In this document: piece after piece, positions 36,482 through 45,973 of the stretch
How the letters are laid out: each line of letters begins with the position of its first letter
How positions within the stretch are numbered: the first letter of the stretch is position 1
Assembly: GCA_003136315.1 (NCBI GenBank)
Contig: PLDW01000475.1
Location: forward strand, 15,570-79,569
Source: Gemmataceae bacterium
GTDB lineage: Bacteria > Planctomycetota > Planctomycetia > Gemmatales > Gemmataceae
Direction of reading: 5' to 3'
Length of the DNA stretch: 64,000 bases
Notes under the pieces: generated by a model
Seen by the model: the letters and a program-made list of their open reading frames with translations, nothing else
Databases searched by the model: none
Told to the model about the DNA's origin: nothing
Translations under genes and position numbers: made by a program

Positions 36482-39400
36482 TCACTTCGGTTTGGTCGAT
36501 TTCGGTTTGGTCGACTTCGACTGGGTTGCGGGGAGCAGTCGAGCCAGAGCTTCAGGAGGGAGGCTCTTGAGTAGGTCTGCCGCGAATGCCTCTTTGTCCT
36601 CCGCCGAGAGGTTCGTTGCGAGGTGCCCAAACACCACTTTCTTCTTGTCCCGCTTGAGGTCGGCGAGCGATTTCGCCACAACCTCGGGGTTGTTGACCAT
36701 CACGTCGGAGACGACAGCACCATCATGTTTGTCACGTGCAACTTTCATGGCACCCTTCACTTTCGTCCAATTCATATCGGTTATGGCCTTCGACACCCTT
36801 TCCGGCAGCGTATTATCCTCACCCCGAGCCCATTTCTCCACGTCCTCCTTTGATGCTATCATAGTGGGAGATTGGTGGTCACCGCCTTGATTCTTGTACT
36901 TACCCTGCCCGAAACCAGGGTAAATGTGAACCCCGTTGATCTCGGGGTGTTTTGGCTGAAGATTCAGGGTGACGCGGGCGAACCCCTTATCATTGTGTTC
37001 ACCACGAGACATTTCATTCGTTACAATTCGAATGTCATTTCCTCGAAAATCATCTTGTGCTCCTGGCCCACCTGTGAGCAACTTAAAGTTGATCACGGCG
37101 TTGTTGTTGTAGCCATCCCACCCTCGTTGTTGAGCAAGTTTTACGCCTGCGGGACCCAGCAATCGGCTCATCAGCACCTCGTTCGCAGACGCGGCCCAGC
37201 CTTTCAGTTTGCTATTGGCCTCGCCACTGGCGTGGTGATGAATCAAGCCGTAGAGGTCGGCATTGGATTTGGTCTCCAGGTGATTTGCGCGCTCTCTGTC
37301 ACGGGCTAAATCTTTCGGGGAGTTCCTCGCCACACCAGACTTTTCTCGCCAATCGGACGGCAACAAGTGATCCGTGATTAACTTTTCCCGTTTAGCCGCA
37401 CTTTTCTTCTTGAAGTCATCGAGATTCCCGAGTTTCGGCTTGTCAAGCGGGTCAGGTTTGGGCGGATGCCCCCCAGGTACTGGTCCCGACGGTGGTGTGG
37501 GCGGTGTCCCTTTCGGTGCCCCTGCGCTTGGCTTTGGTGTGTGTCCCTCTTTCTGCTTCTCGGCCTCCTTGTGTGCCTCCTCAAACGGAAGCTCCGGTTG
37601 GACGCTCCTCTTGATCGCCTCAGCACGTTGATTCGTTTTCTTCGGACCTGTCTTACTCTCGGCCGATTTTTGAACGAGAACCTTGGCCTCAGCAGGCGAC
37701 AGGGATTCGACATCCCGCAGTTTTGCCTGCTGCTTCTCGGGGCCGGGGGAGCTGGGTTGGCCCGTGGAGCGGTCAGCTACCCCCGTCCTGGCCTGTGGCT
37801 GATCAGTGCTGGCTTTCTTTCCCGCCGACTGTCCGCCGCTTGCCTTCGTCGGCCCAGAGGTGCCTCCCGACTCCCGCTGCTTGGCTCTCTCTTGCGCGGC
37901 CCAAATTGCCTCCGCTTCCTTGCCCCACTTCAACACTCCCTTTTCGTTCTTGATCCGCTCCGGGCTTTTATCCGTCGGGGATTTCTCCCAGGCGAACGTG
38001 TGGGTTCCCGGCCACGCCGAGAATGTGGTTGGCTCGGTTCCAACTGGGCCGTGGGCTTCGTCATCGTCTCCCCACACACCCTCCGCGCGGAGCCTGGTGA
38101 CGGTTGCCGCCAATCGAGCCGGATCGCGGCCAAGGGCCGCGAGTCGCGCAACCGCGTCCTCGTCCCCGCTCGCTTTCGCCTCCAGCATTGCCTGGATCAG
38201 CTCGGGAAACCCGTCCGATGGCTCCTCCTCGCCCTGAGCGGATTCTTCACCTGGTGAATCCGAGTTTGATCCTGCCCCATCCGGCGGCGAGTCCCCCGGT
38301 GGTGACCCCCCTGGCTGGGTCGGGCCGCCGCCGAGTTCATCTTTCGGGCCGGTTGCCGGGGGAATCTGGAGGACATCGTGTGCCCACTTCGCCGACACCG
38401 ACAGGCTCAACCGCTTCGCCCGCTCGATAATCTCCAGACGGGTCCGCATCTCGCCCCAGTTCACACCACCCAGAGCCACTGATGGCAGTCCCACCCCCGG
38501 CCCGAAATTGGCCCGCACCAGATCGGGAACCAGCTCTCGCGTCAGGCATCGTGCAACCGCCCGGGCGAGCAACTCCTCCACGGGGTCGCTCCCCGCACCC
38601 TGGCTGACCGAGGCATCTCCGCGGCTCTCCCCAGCTCCGGCATTGCTCTGCATGAAGGGCGTGTACGCACCTCGTACCGCCAGAAAGATATCCTCGCGCA
38701 GAATCCGGACTTTTCGCTCGAACGCATCGTATCCCGTGGCACTCGCGAGATTCAGAAGCGCGATCTCGTCTTCCTTCGGCGTGACCGCCCAGCCCGATGC
38801 CCGCAGCGATTTGAGCGCTGACTCCATCTGCGGCCGTGTGCCGGGGTGCGAGACCTTCCCGTGTGCGTACGGCTGGGAGTACAGTCGCAGGGCGATGTGC
38901 CACATCTTGTAGGCATCTGCGATCAGGGCTGCGGAACGGTAGGCCGCCCGGAGATCGCTCTGGCCGAACGGGCTGTCGAACATCTCCGCGTGCGTAAACA
39001 GGATCACTTTTGCGGGATCGAACGTGCGCAAGCCACGGACTGTACTCACCACACCGAGGACATTGCGATACGCATCCATCCGCAGCATCAAATGCTGGGT
39101 GTCTCTTCCCTTGACGTGCCGTAACCCGTGGAAACCGCGCCAGCGCTGGGAGTCGTCGACACCCCGGAGTACCTTTTCGGCAATGCTGAACCCATCGATC
39201 AGGGCAGGCCGCAGAACGGTCAGAATCAACCCGTCCCAGCCGTCCCGGGATCGCCGTACGGTCCAGTCGACGAACTCGGCAGCGGCCCGGTCGGCGGGGC
39301 TGTCCTTATCCTCCGGAATGACCGACACATCCAGCGCAGCGACAGCAGCAGCCTTGCCATCAATGGCGCTGCGAATCGCTGGCTCGGACCGGTGGTAGTC

Positions 39401-39685
39401 CCGGTAGGCCCGCCGCATTTCGGCGGTCTCGCGGCCGTGGTCATCCAGGTCAAGTGGGCCGGTGTAGGGCGGCACATAGGCGTCCGCCCGGAGTTGATCC
39501 GCCTCCGGGTTTGTCCGGACCGGCGCGATGATCGGAGACCACTGCCCGTCCCGGTAAGCATCCGACCCCCACGGGTCCGACACCCCCGGGTCGGAGGGGA
39601 CCAGGAAGGGATTGGCACCCACCAGTGAAGTCCGGGTAGTCGTTGGCCAAACCCAGGAGCGTAACGTGTCCAACCAGCCAGGCAT
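36482..39685 (-). CDS. phage portal protein (DUF935, Mu gp29-like) with long C-terminal extension
   Basis: 1067 residues, about twice a normal portal. Residues ~60-450 are portal-like (EMRRAYRDYHRSEPAIRSAI, DGFSIAEKVL, GRDTQHLMLRMDAYRN, FGQSDLRAAYRSAALIADAY, FMQSNAGAGESRGDASVSQG). Residues ~450-750 are a disordered, Pro/Gly/Lys/Glu-rich linker. Residues ~750-1067 are a folded-looking domain of unknown family (HLLPSDWREKSGVARNSPKD, DLYGLIHHHASGEANSKLKG, MVNNPEVVAKSLADLKRDKK), ending in a KSTKP repeat. Its DNA is visibly less GC-rich than the portal part. Phage-borne toxins are often fused to head proteins such as MuF; an effector cargo is inferred. No terminase precedes it. Confidence 0.8.
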   Translation of the reverse strand: MPGWLDTLRSWVWPTTTRTSLVGANPFLVPSDPGVSDPWGSDAYRDGQWSPIIAPVRTNPEADQLRADAYVPPYTGPLDLDDHGRETAEMRRAYRDYHRSEPAIRSAIDGKAAAVAALDVSVIPEDKDSPADRAAAEFVDWTVRRSRDGWDGLILTVLRPALIDGFSIAEKVLRGVDDSQRWRGFHGLRHVKGRDTQHLMLRMDAYRNVLGVVSTVRGLRTFDPAKVILFTHAEMFDSPFGQSDLRAAYRSAALIADAYKMWHIALRLYSQPYAHGKVSHPGTRPQMESALKSLRASGWAVTPKEDEIALLNLASATGYDAFERKVRILREDIFLAVRGAYTPFMQSNAGAGESRGDASVSQGAGSDPVEELLARAVARCLTRELVPDLVRANFGPGVGLPSVALGGVNWGEMRTRLEIIERAKRLSLSVSAKWAHDVLQIPPATGPKDELGGGPTQPGGSPPGDSPPDGAGSNSDSPGEESAQGEEEPSDGFPELIQAMLEAKASGDEDAVARLAALGRDPARLAATVTRLRAEGVWGDDDEAHGPVGTEPTTFSAWPGTHTFAWEKSPTDKSPERIKNEKGVLKWGKEAEAIWAAQERAKQRESGGTSGPTKASGGQSAGKKASTDQPQARTGVADRSTGQPSSPGPEKQQAKLRDVESLSPAEAKVLVQKSAESKTGPKKTNQRAEAIKRSVQPELPFEEAHKEAEKQKEGHTPKPSAGAPKGTPPTPPSGPVPGGHPPKPDPLDKPKLGNLDDFKKKSAAKREKLITDHLLPSDWREKSGVARNSPKDLARDRERANHLETKSNADLYGLIHHHASGEANSKLKGWAASANEVLMSRLLGPAGVKLAQQRGWDGYNNNAVINFKLLTGGPGAQDDFRGNDIRIVTNEMSRGEHNDKGFARVTLNLQPKHPEINGVHIYPGFGQGKYKNQGGDHQSPTMIASKEDVEKWARGEDNTLPERVSKAITDMNWTKVKGAMKVARDKHDGAVVSDVMVNNPEVVAKSLADLKRDKKKVVFGHLATNLSAEDKEAFAADLLKSLPPEALARLLPATQSKSTKPKSTKPK

Positions 39686-39773
39686 GAGGCACCCCCTCGC
39701 GGGAGAGTGTCCCGCGGGCGGACTATGCCCCGTGCGGTTGCCTGCCGAGAGGTGCTGATGAGAAGCCCGGCCT

Positions 39774-39901
39774 CCAGGGCTGACGCCCTGCGCTACTGTC
39801 TACCGCCCCTTTGGGGCGGAATAGCATTGGATTTAGGCCCCAAAGGGGCCGTCAGATAATAGCCCAGGGCGTCAGCCCTGGTCGGACTTGTCGGACTTGT
39901 C
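39774..39901. repeat. intergenic palindromic repeat upstream of the portal gene
   Basis: Perfect 17-bp inverted arms CCAGGGCTGACGCCCTG at 39774-39790 and 39865-39881, enclosing two further palindromes (GCCCCTTTGGGGC-type). Right after it TCGGACTTG is repeated in tandem (39882-39901). It resembles a MITE or REP-like element and marks the boundary between the phage block and the barrel-protein gene. Confidence 0.8.
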
Positions 39902-39919
39902 GCACTCACGAATGACTGG

Positions 39920-41239
39920 TCAAAACCGCCACTCAAGGCCCAGGTTGAGCGTCTGGACCCACAGATCGGAAGTGGTCGCGTCGCGACGAGATGGATTGGC
40001 CGGGTTCACCTGGAAAGGGTTGGAGCCGGTCACTGGCGGTGTGGGGTCAATCACGTCTGGCCCACGGACGAGATTGTTCATGTACAGAAAATTGTACCCG
40101 ATGAAGACACGACCGTGCTCGCCGATTTGACGACCGAACGTCAAGGCCGTTGTTGGCATCACACCGAAACGGGTCTCATCTCGCGACCCGTTTTCTCCCG
40201 GACGGGAATAGAACCCATACGGCATCACGACACCGTTCACTCGGAATTTACCGTTCGCCTCCGTGTCGGTCAAAACCGCTCCGAAGGCCATTTTCGCGGT
40301 GCCACTCACGAACCACCGTCCGACCCGGTACTCACCGGCAAGTCCGATCTGTCCGCCGTGGAACTGGTCCAGCGCCGAAATGTCATCCCGGAATCGTTCG
40401 ATCGCGATCTCAGCTCCGATCCGCTTCCCGTAGATCGTGTAATCTTCCCCAAGGTTCCCATACCGATACCCGACCAGTACATCGAGCCGGCCGGACGAGT
40501 CGCAGAACAAGTTCTCACGATAGTTCACGTCGGCCGCCGCGAACCGGGTGGTGAGCCCGGCCTGGTAGGCACCTGCGTATCCAGTGGCTGGGTTGGCGAG
40601 TGTGTACGACCCCCCTCCAGCAGTCGGCAGGTAGAAGGCGGATCCGTTCGAGAAGATAACCGTGTTGGTGTTGCCCGGGGCCAGGTAATCAAAACTGGCA
40701 TCGATTCCGTGCGTGTGATCGGAGTTCAACCAGACACCGCCGGTCACACCCACCCCAGCCCGGAACGGAATCGATAGACCTCCGTCGCCATAGGCGACAG
40801 GCCCAGTTGGACTTCCGACCCGCAGGAGGGGGGGGGCATGGGCAGAGCTCGTCCACCCCAGCTCGAGCATCGAGCTGATCCAGAACCGCCCGGCTGGCCC
40901 GCAGGCCTGCGACGAGGCCGGGAGTGTGTCGGGAACCCGATCCGGCAAGTAGAAGTAGCCAGGGTCGTACTCGCCGCCGGGTCCGCGTGGAGTGGGAAGC
41001 CCTGGCGGAGTCTGGCCAGGCTGGGGAACGGGAAGGAGTGGGGGGAGGTCGCAATCGCTGAGGGTTGTCTCAGGTGGAGAGCCGGCAACGGGGCGAGCAA
41101 CAGGGTTCGCGAAGTCGGGGAGGGTTCCCGGCTGTGCAGCAGTGTTGCCAAACGTCAAGAAGGCGATTCCGCACGCTGCCACCCACCTGGGGAGATCGGG
41201 CAGGCGTCTAGGGAATAGGGGTCGGAAGGCAGGGGGCAT
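39920..41239 (-). CDS. BBP7-family outer membrane beta-barrel protein
   Basis: 439 residues. Signal peptide (hydrophobic WVAACGIAFLTFGNTAA), a Pro-rich stretch, then a barrel domain of alternating strands ending in the aromatic C terminus LNLGLEWRF that is typical of outer-membrane barrels. FWISSMLELGWTSSAHAPPL and GEHGRVFIGYNFLYMNNLVR are characteristic of the planctomycete BBP7 family. Start placed at ATG 41239 by a GAGGAA site just upstream. Its gene begins 34 bases after the lipase-like gene on the same strand, so the two are likely co-transcribed. Confidence 0.85.
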   Translation of the reverse strand: MPPAFRPLFPRRLPDLPRWVAACGIAFLTFGNTAAQPGTLPDFANPVARPVAGSPPETTLSDCDLPPLLPVPQPGQTPPGLPTPRGPGGEYDPGYFYLPDRVPDTLPASSQACGPAGRFWISSMLELGWTSSAHAPPLLRVGSPTGPVAYGDGGLSIPFRAGVGVTGGVWLNSDHTHGIDASFDYLAPGNTNTVIFSNGSAFYLPTAGGGSYTLANPATGYAGAYQAGLTTRFAAADVNYRENLFCDSSGRLDVLVGYRYGNLGEDYTIYGKRIGAEIAIERFRDDISALDQFHGGQIGLAGEYRVGRWFVSGTAKMAFGAVLTDTEANGKFRVNGVVMPYGFYSRPGENGSRDETRFGVMPTTALTFGRQIGEHGRVFIGYNFLYMNNLVRGPDVIDPTPPVTGSNPFQVNPANPSRRDATTSDLWVQTLNLGLEWRF

Positions 41240-41273
41240 CGTTTCCTCGGCGCTGAAGAGAAGGAGCCTGCCT

Positions 41274-42128
41274 TCAGAATGCACTACCCGGTTCGACCAG
41301 TGGGAACAGGTAAGTGCGGAGGAACGCTGGAGTTAGCATTCCATGATGGCCACCGGTGTTCCCGGTCCAGGCCAACTCGGCCGACCAGAAGTGTTGTCGG
41401 AGGCGGCCCGCTTCAACCTCTGCCGCTGCAACTGGGTCGCGGACCACGAAGCCGTGTCGGCCAGCGGCCCGAGTCCAGTGCCGGTCTGTCGTTCCGACCA
41501 CACGGGTCACCAACCCCAGCGCCACCCAGTCCTTCTTGCTGCAAAACACATCCAGTCCTTCCCGGGCAGCCTCCATTGCGGGGCGAATATCGTAGCCAGT
41601 CGAGACGGACGGAGCGAGCAGGATCATTCGATCGATGGAGTCCGGCGGCAGAGTCTCTCCCGCAGCCAGGGCGACCGCACACCCCGCACTGTGGGCCACA
41701 ATCACTACCCGCCTGCCGGGCTCCAGGGCCTGCCGTTCGCGAATTACGACCGCCAACCGAGCACCTTGAGTCCGGGCGTGGGGAAGATCGGTCTGGTCAA
41801 GGAGCAAGCGACGATACCCGTGGGACCACGAGAACGGCACCAATTCCACCGAGTTGCCGACGAGAGTATTCGCCTGGCTCATAGCGGTGGAGCAACCCCG
41901 CAGATCCCCCGCACCGTCGAGCACCCACACCAGAGGTCCATTCGCGGCTGGCCGGAGGGAAATCTCATTCGGCACCGGACGGTTGCGGCCTGTGGTGGGC
42001 GATCCCGTGCCAGTTGCGATCCCACTCGCTGGGGAAGGAGTTCGGCCGAAAAACCCTGCTGCGAGGTGCGGGCCACTCAGCCCCATCACCACCCCGATAA
42101 CCAGCCCATATCGGAGAATCGAGGACAT
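41274..42128 (-). CDS. exported alpha/beta hydrolase (lipase-like)
   Basis: 284 residues. Signal peptide or anchor (ILRYGLVIGVVMGLSGPHLA), then an alpha/beta hydrolase core: WVLDGAGDLRGCS (oxyanion region), VVIVAHSAGCAVALA with nucleophile Ser, and a late His in GNTGGHHGML. The acid residue is probably the Asp in EGLDVFCSKKDWV. No family-level substrate can be named. Located just upstream of the barrel gene on the same strand, suggesting a cell-envelope role. Confidence 0.75.
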   Translation of the reverse strand: MSSILRYGLVIGVVMGLSGPHLAAGFFGRTPSPASGIATGTGSPTTGRNRPVPNEISLRPAANGPLVWVLDGAGDLRGCSTAMSQANTLVGNSVELVPFSWSHGYRRLLLDQTDLPHARTQGARLAVVIRERQALEPGRRVVIVAHSAGCAVALAAGETLPPDSIDRMILLAPSVSTGYDIRPAMEAAREGLDVFCSKKDWVALGLVTRVVGTTDRHWTRAAGRHGFVVRDPVAAAEVEAGRLRQHFWSAELAWTGNTGGHHGMLTPAFLRTYLFPLVEPGSAF

Positions 42129-42381
42129 TCGATGAAACCCGACAGGATGGGAGATCCAGTCCGATTCCGACATTTACTATCCGCGATCAAAGGGTGCAAC
42201 TCCAGTTCGATGACGGCTCGGGTCGATGGCGAATGTTACGCAATTTCACATTCTGTCAGGTCGGGGGGCAACTATGGGACGTGGGATCACACTGATGGCA
42301 CAGCTCGGACGGGCGCTGTTCGCCCCCGCAACCGGAGATACACTGACTCTGTCGCAACCGCCCCCGAGGGGAGGCCGCAGG

Positions 42382-43338
42382 ATGGCCCGACGAGTCAAGG
42401 TCCGACGAGTCATCTTGATCGTGTTCAGTGGACTCGCGCTCGCGATTGCCGGGCTTGGGCTCTATTCTCTGATCTGGGACAGCCCGCAACCTCCGGTTGT
42501 AGACGAACCAGTGGCCCCTGTCCAAGCCGCCAAGCCGGTGGGAACGAATGAGTTTACGCAACTTGCCGAGACCGATCCGGTCGGCATGTTCCGTGCATGC
42601 CTCTCGTCGTATGCCGAAAAGGCAAAGGGGTTTACCGCCGTCCTGGAGAAACAGGAACGGGTGGCTGGCACCCTCCACAAGAGGGAGATCATCCGGATCA
42701 CGGTGTGGGGGGAAGTTTCGGAGCCAAACGGTGTGCCTCCGGCCATTCACGTGAGGATGATCTGGGAGAAGGGGTTCCGGAAGGATACTTTCGGGTCCAC
42801 AGTTCACGGAAGCCTGTACCCGGCCGGAGAGCACGCCAACCAGATCACCGTCTACCGACCAGACGCTTGGATCAAGGAATGGGCGATTGACTCAAAAGGG
42901 TCGTTGGCTCGGAACGCTTCCCGGTTCTGCATCCGCGATTCGGGGATCTACCGGGGAATGCTCCGGACATATGATGCGTGGAACAAGCGGCATGAAGCGG
43001 GGGAGCTCAAGACCGAATACCTGGGAATTAAGCGGATCGAGCAGACGGGGAATCGGGAGTGCCATGTCATCCGCCGGATTTGCCGCCAGCCAGAGGCGGA
43101 CCGCTTCTCTCTCGACGAGGAAGCCTCGACTGATCCCAAGGTCATCGCCCGGGACGGCTTCAGCGAAGTGACCGTGATGATCGACGTCGAGAAGAGGCTC
43201 CACCTCGGGACAATTTTGAGGCAGGCGAACGGTGAACTGATTGGGGAGTATTACTTCCGGGACGTGCAACTCCTCGTAACCGAGCCCCCTCCCGAGACGT
43301 TCACCGTTGCGGGGTTGATTGCTGCGACCAAGAGCTAA
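42382..43338 (+). CDS. DUF1571 protein
   Basis: 318 residues. One N-terminal membrane helix (VILIVFSGLALAIAGLGLYS), then a ~250-residue domain of the DUF1571 type: DPVGMFRACLSSYAEKAKGF, TAVLEKQERVAGTLHKREI, HVRMIWEKGFRKDTFGS and VTVMIDVEKRLHLGTILRQA. Predicted anchored to the membrane with the domain outside. The family is restricted mostly to planctomycetes and relatives and has no established function. The ATG at 42382 is preceded by GGGGAGG; the open frame extends to 42226 but without support. It diverges from the lipase-like gene. Confidence 0.85.
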   Translation: MARRVKVRRVILIVFSGLALAIAGLGLYSLIWDSPQPPVVDEPVAPVQAAKPVGTNEFTQLAETDPVGMFRACLSSYAEKAKGFTAVLEKQERVAGTLHKREIIRITVWGEVSEPNGVPPAIHVRMIWEKGFRKDTFGSTVHGSLYPAGEHANQITVYRPDAWIKEWAIDSKGSLARNASRFCIRDSGIYRGMLRTYDAWNKRHEAGELKTEYLGIKRIEQTGNRECHVIRRICRQPEADRFSLDEEASTDPKVIARDGFSEVTVMIDVEKRLHLGTILRQANGELIGEYYFRDVQLLVTEPPPETFTVAGLIAATKS

Positions 43339-43371
43339 ATCGTTCCGGGGTGGGGCGGGATCGAGAGGAAA

Positions 43372-45747
43372 TCATCCACCCGTGAGTGGGGCCTCCATGA
43401 CCCGCTTGACAGCGGCAGCCAGGTCTTCCGGGCGGAAGGGCTTCTGTAAGAATTCGGTACGACCGTGGCGACTGCCGTACTTTTCTCCGGCAAGCCGCCG
43501 ATCCGTGTAGCCGCTGATCATCACTGCGGGGATGTCCGGAGCTGTCGCCCGAATGGAATCCAGTAACTGATCCCCTGTCTGTCCTGCCATCACCACATCG
43601 ATCACTGCGATGCGGATGGCTTCGTGATACTGCCTGAACAGATCTAGCCCGGCGAGTCCGTCCCCTGCGAGTAGCGGTTCATACCCCAGATCCTGAAGTG
43701 TCGAGGCCACCACCTCGCGGATGTACATCTCGTCATCCACAACCAAAGCGAGCGGAGTGCTCGCGGTCGCTGGGATCACCGAACGAGTGGGGCGGTCATC
43801 GGGTTCTCCCGAGCGGGATTCCAGTCCGAGCGTGGGAGAGTCGGCCGTGGGCCAGAGGATCTGGATCGTTGTCCCTCGACCCGATGCGCTCTGAACCTGG
43901 ATGGCCCCACGATGTGTTCGGACGATTCCCAATACCGCAGGAAGACCCAGCCCTCGGCCCGGGAAATGGCTTGTAAAAAACGGGTCGAACATTCGCGATT
44001 GAATCTCCGGAGTCATCCCCGGCCCGTTGTCGGAGATTTCTAGCCGAACATAACGGCCAGGCGTAGGTACGAGTCGGAAACCGGCAGTGGAGTCCCCCGG
44101 TTCGACCGTGATCAATCCTGTCCGGACCGCCACAATACCTCCCTCCGCGACGGCTTCTCCTGCATTCATCAGGAGATTCACGAGCACTTGCCGGACCTCT
44201 CCGGCATCCGCGCGGAGAGGGGCCAGAGCCGAGTCGAGATCGACTCGAATCCTGGCGAGTGGAGTCGTGAGACTGAGCAGCGAGACCGATTCCTGGATCA
44301 GTTCGTTCAGGTTGGCTCGTCCAGATGGGGCCAGTCCCTGACCGGCATACAACAGCATTTGTCGGCACAGTGCCGCAGCCCGTTGAGATGCCTCTTCGAT
44401 CTGTCCGAGGTAGCCGCTCGACGACGGATGGCCCAACCCAACTCGGCTGGCTAACCCCGCACAACCCAGGATGACGGTCAGGATGTTGTTGAACTCGTGC
44501 GCGATTCCACCTGCCATCACCCCAAGACTTTCCCACTTCTGAGCCTCCTGCAACTCGCGGTCGATTTTCGCCCGCTCTGCCTCGGCCAGTTTTCGGGCCG
44601 TAATGTCAGTCGTCACTGCGACGATCCGCACAGGAACCCCAACTGAGTCGCGAATAATCTGACCACGAACAGAGAACCACCGATCGGTTCTGTTGGCTTG
44701 GGAGACAGGACCACGAAACTCATAAAACAGATCTTCACCACTCTGGACCGACCGTTGCCAGGCGACTGCGATCCCTGGCAGGTCGGATGGGTGGACAGCG
44801 CGGCTCGCACCTTCCGGCGTGGTATAGTCGCCAGTCGGGGGAAGACCGAAGAAGGTGGCGAAATCGTCCGACAGATTGCCTCGACTGGCGATCAGATCCC
44901 ATTCCCAGCCGATCATCCTGGCACTACTCAAGGCAGCCCGAAGCCGTGCCTCACTCCGGGCGAGGCTCTCTTCGGCCGTCTTCCGCTGAGTGATGTCCAG
45001 AACCAGCGACAAAAACGAGACGAACCGCCCCTGGTTGTCGTGACGGATTGAGTTGTGCCACTCGCACCAGATCACGGCACCGGATTTGGTGTAGTTCCGG
45101 TTGACCATGACATTTCGAGGGTTCCGTTCCGCAATCATCTCACCGATGAGGCGCGCCACCATCTCAGCATCGTCATCGTAAACCAATCGCCATTCAAATG
45201 GTTGCTTCCCCACCACCTCGACAGGCGACCATCCAAACACATTCTCCGCCTGCCCCGTCCATCGGGTGATGCGGAACTCATGGTCCCACTCGATCACAGC
45301 GAGGGGGGTGTTGTCGAGATGGGCCGCCAGTTCACTATCGGCCCGCGTGAGAGACACCCGGACCAATCGCGCGGTGGTGACGTCGATGAGCAACCCGGCC
45401 CAAAGAGTGGTACTGTCTTCCTCAAGGTGTGGTATGGCCCGGATTTGAATCGTTCGAGTCTGGCCTGTCCGGGTTCCGAGGATGGAGAATTCGATCGGGC
45501 CGAAGGGATGGTCCTTAACAAGTCGTGCCTTCAGTTCCGGGAAAGTGGGGTCGCTAAGATGGGGAAACGAGAAACGGGCGGCAAGTTCGCACCCAAGAGC
45601 TGCAGGGGTTGTGTCGAACGCCTCGGCCGTCACGGCGGAGATTTCAAACGCGACCTGACCGTTCGGTCCCGTTCGGGCTGTAAACATCGCTCCACGTTCC
45701 GGCTGGTAAGCTGGAGCTGGAGAGTACGAGGGTTCGGTGGGCGGCAT
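43372..45747 (-). CDS. PAS-containing hybrid histidine kinase
   Basis: 791 residues, cytoplasmic (no membrane helices). Three PAS-like regions (about 20-130, 140-260, 264-390), then a histidine kinase core with phospho-acceptor His417 in GGIAHEFNNIL, N-box RQVLVNLLMNAGEAV, G1 DNGPGM and G2 GRGLGLPAV. A C-terminal receiver domain (~665-785) carries LVVDDE and phospho-acceptor Asp717 in AVIDVVM, plus LQKPF. Phosphate would move His417 to Asp717. Signal and output partner are not in view. Start ATG 45747 (MPPTEPSYS); the frame extends to 46350 across the neighbouring acetyltransferase gene without meaningful sequence. Confidence 0.9.
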   Translation of the reverse strand: MPPTEPSYSPAPAYQPERGAMFTARTGPNGQVAFEISAVTAEAFDTTPAALGCELAARFSFPHLSDPTFPELKARLVKDHPFGPIEFSILGTRTGQTRTIQIRAIPHLEEDSTTLWAGLLIDVTTARLVRVSLTRADSELAAHLDNTPLAVIEWDHEFRITRWTGQAENVFGWSPVEVVGKQPFEWRLVYDDDAEMVARLIGEMIAERNPRNVMVNRNYTKSGAVIWCEWHNSIRHDNQGRFVSFLSLVLDITQRKTAEESLARSEARLRAALSSARMIGWEWDLIASRGNLSDDFATFFGLPPTGDYTTPEGASRAVHPSDLPGIAVAWQRSVQSGEDLFYEFRGPVSQANRTDRWFSVRGQIIRDSVGVPVRIVAVTTDITARKLAEAERAKIDRELQEAQKWESLGVMAGGIAHEFNNILTVILGCAGLASRVGLGHPSSSGYLGQIEEASQRAAALCRQMLLYAGQGLAPSGRANLNELIQESVSLLSLTTPLARIRVDLDSALAPLRADAGEVRQVLVNLLMNAGEAVAEGGIVAVRTGLITVEPGDSTAGFRLVPTPGRYVRLEISDNGPGMTPEIQSRMFDPFFTSHFPGRGLGLPAVLGIVRTHRGAIQVQSASGRGTTIQILWPTADSPTLGLESRSGEPDDRPTRSVIPATASTPLALVVDDEMYIREVVASTLQDLGYEPLLAGDGLAGLDLFRQYHEAIRIAVIDVVMAGQTGDQLLDSIRATAPDIPAVMISGYTDRRLAGEKYGSRHGRTEFLQKPFRPEDLAAAVKRVMEAPLTGG

Positions 45748-45973
45748 CAAAGCCTCCGCGAGCGGCCGGAGATCGTCCCCCCGGACGAATAATGGTGCGA
45801 GTCGTGTTGGGGGAACGTAGGAAAAAACAACAATGATTGTCCTCGCGGTACGCGCGGGGATTGTCGAGAGGATTGTAGCGAGTCGAGGCCCAGAAAGGAG
45901 GCGGTGTCGAGGCCCCTCCCGGATAGCAATTGCCGAAACGTCGGACCAAGGTTGGTCCGGGAAAGAATCTTGA

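Noticed and set aside
36238-36681. 148-codon N-terminal extension of the phage protease
   Set aside because: It overlaps the portal gene's 3' end in a different frame and has no protein-like sequence.
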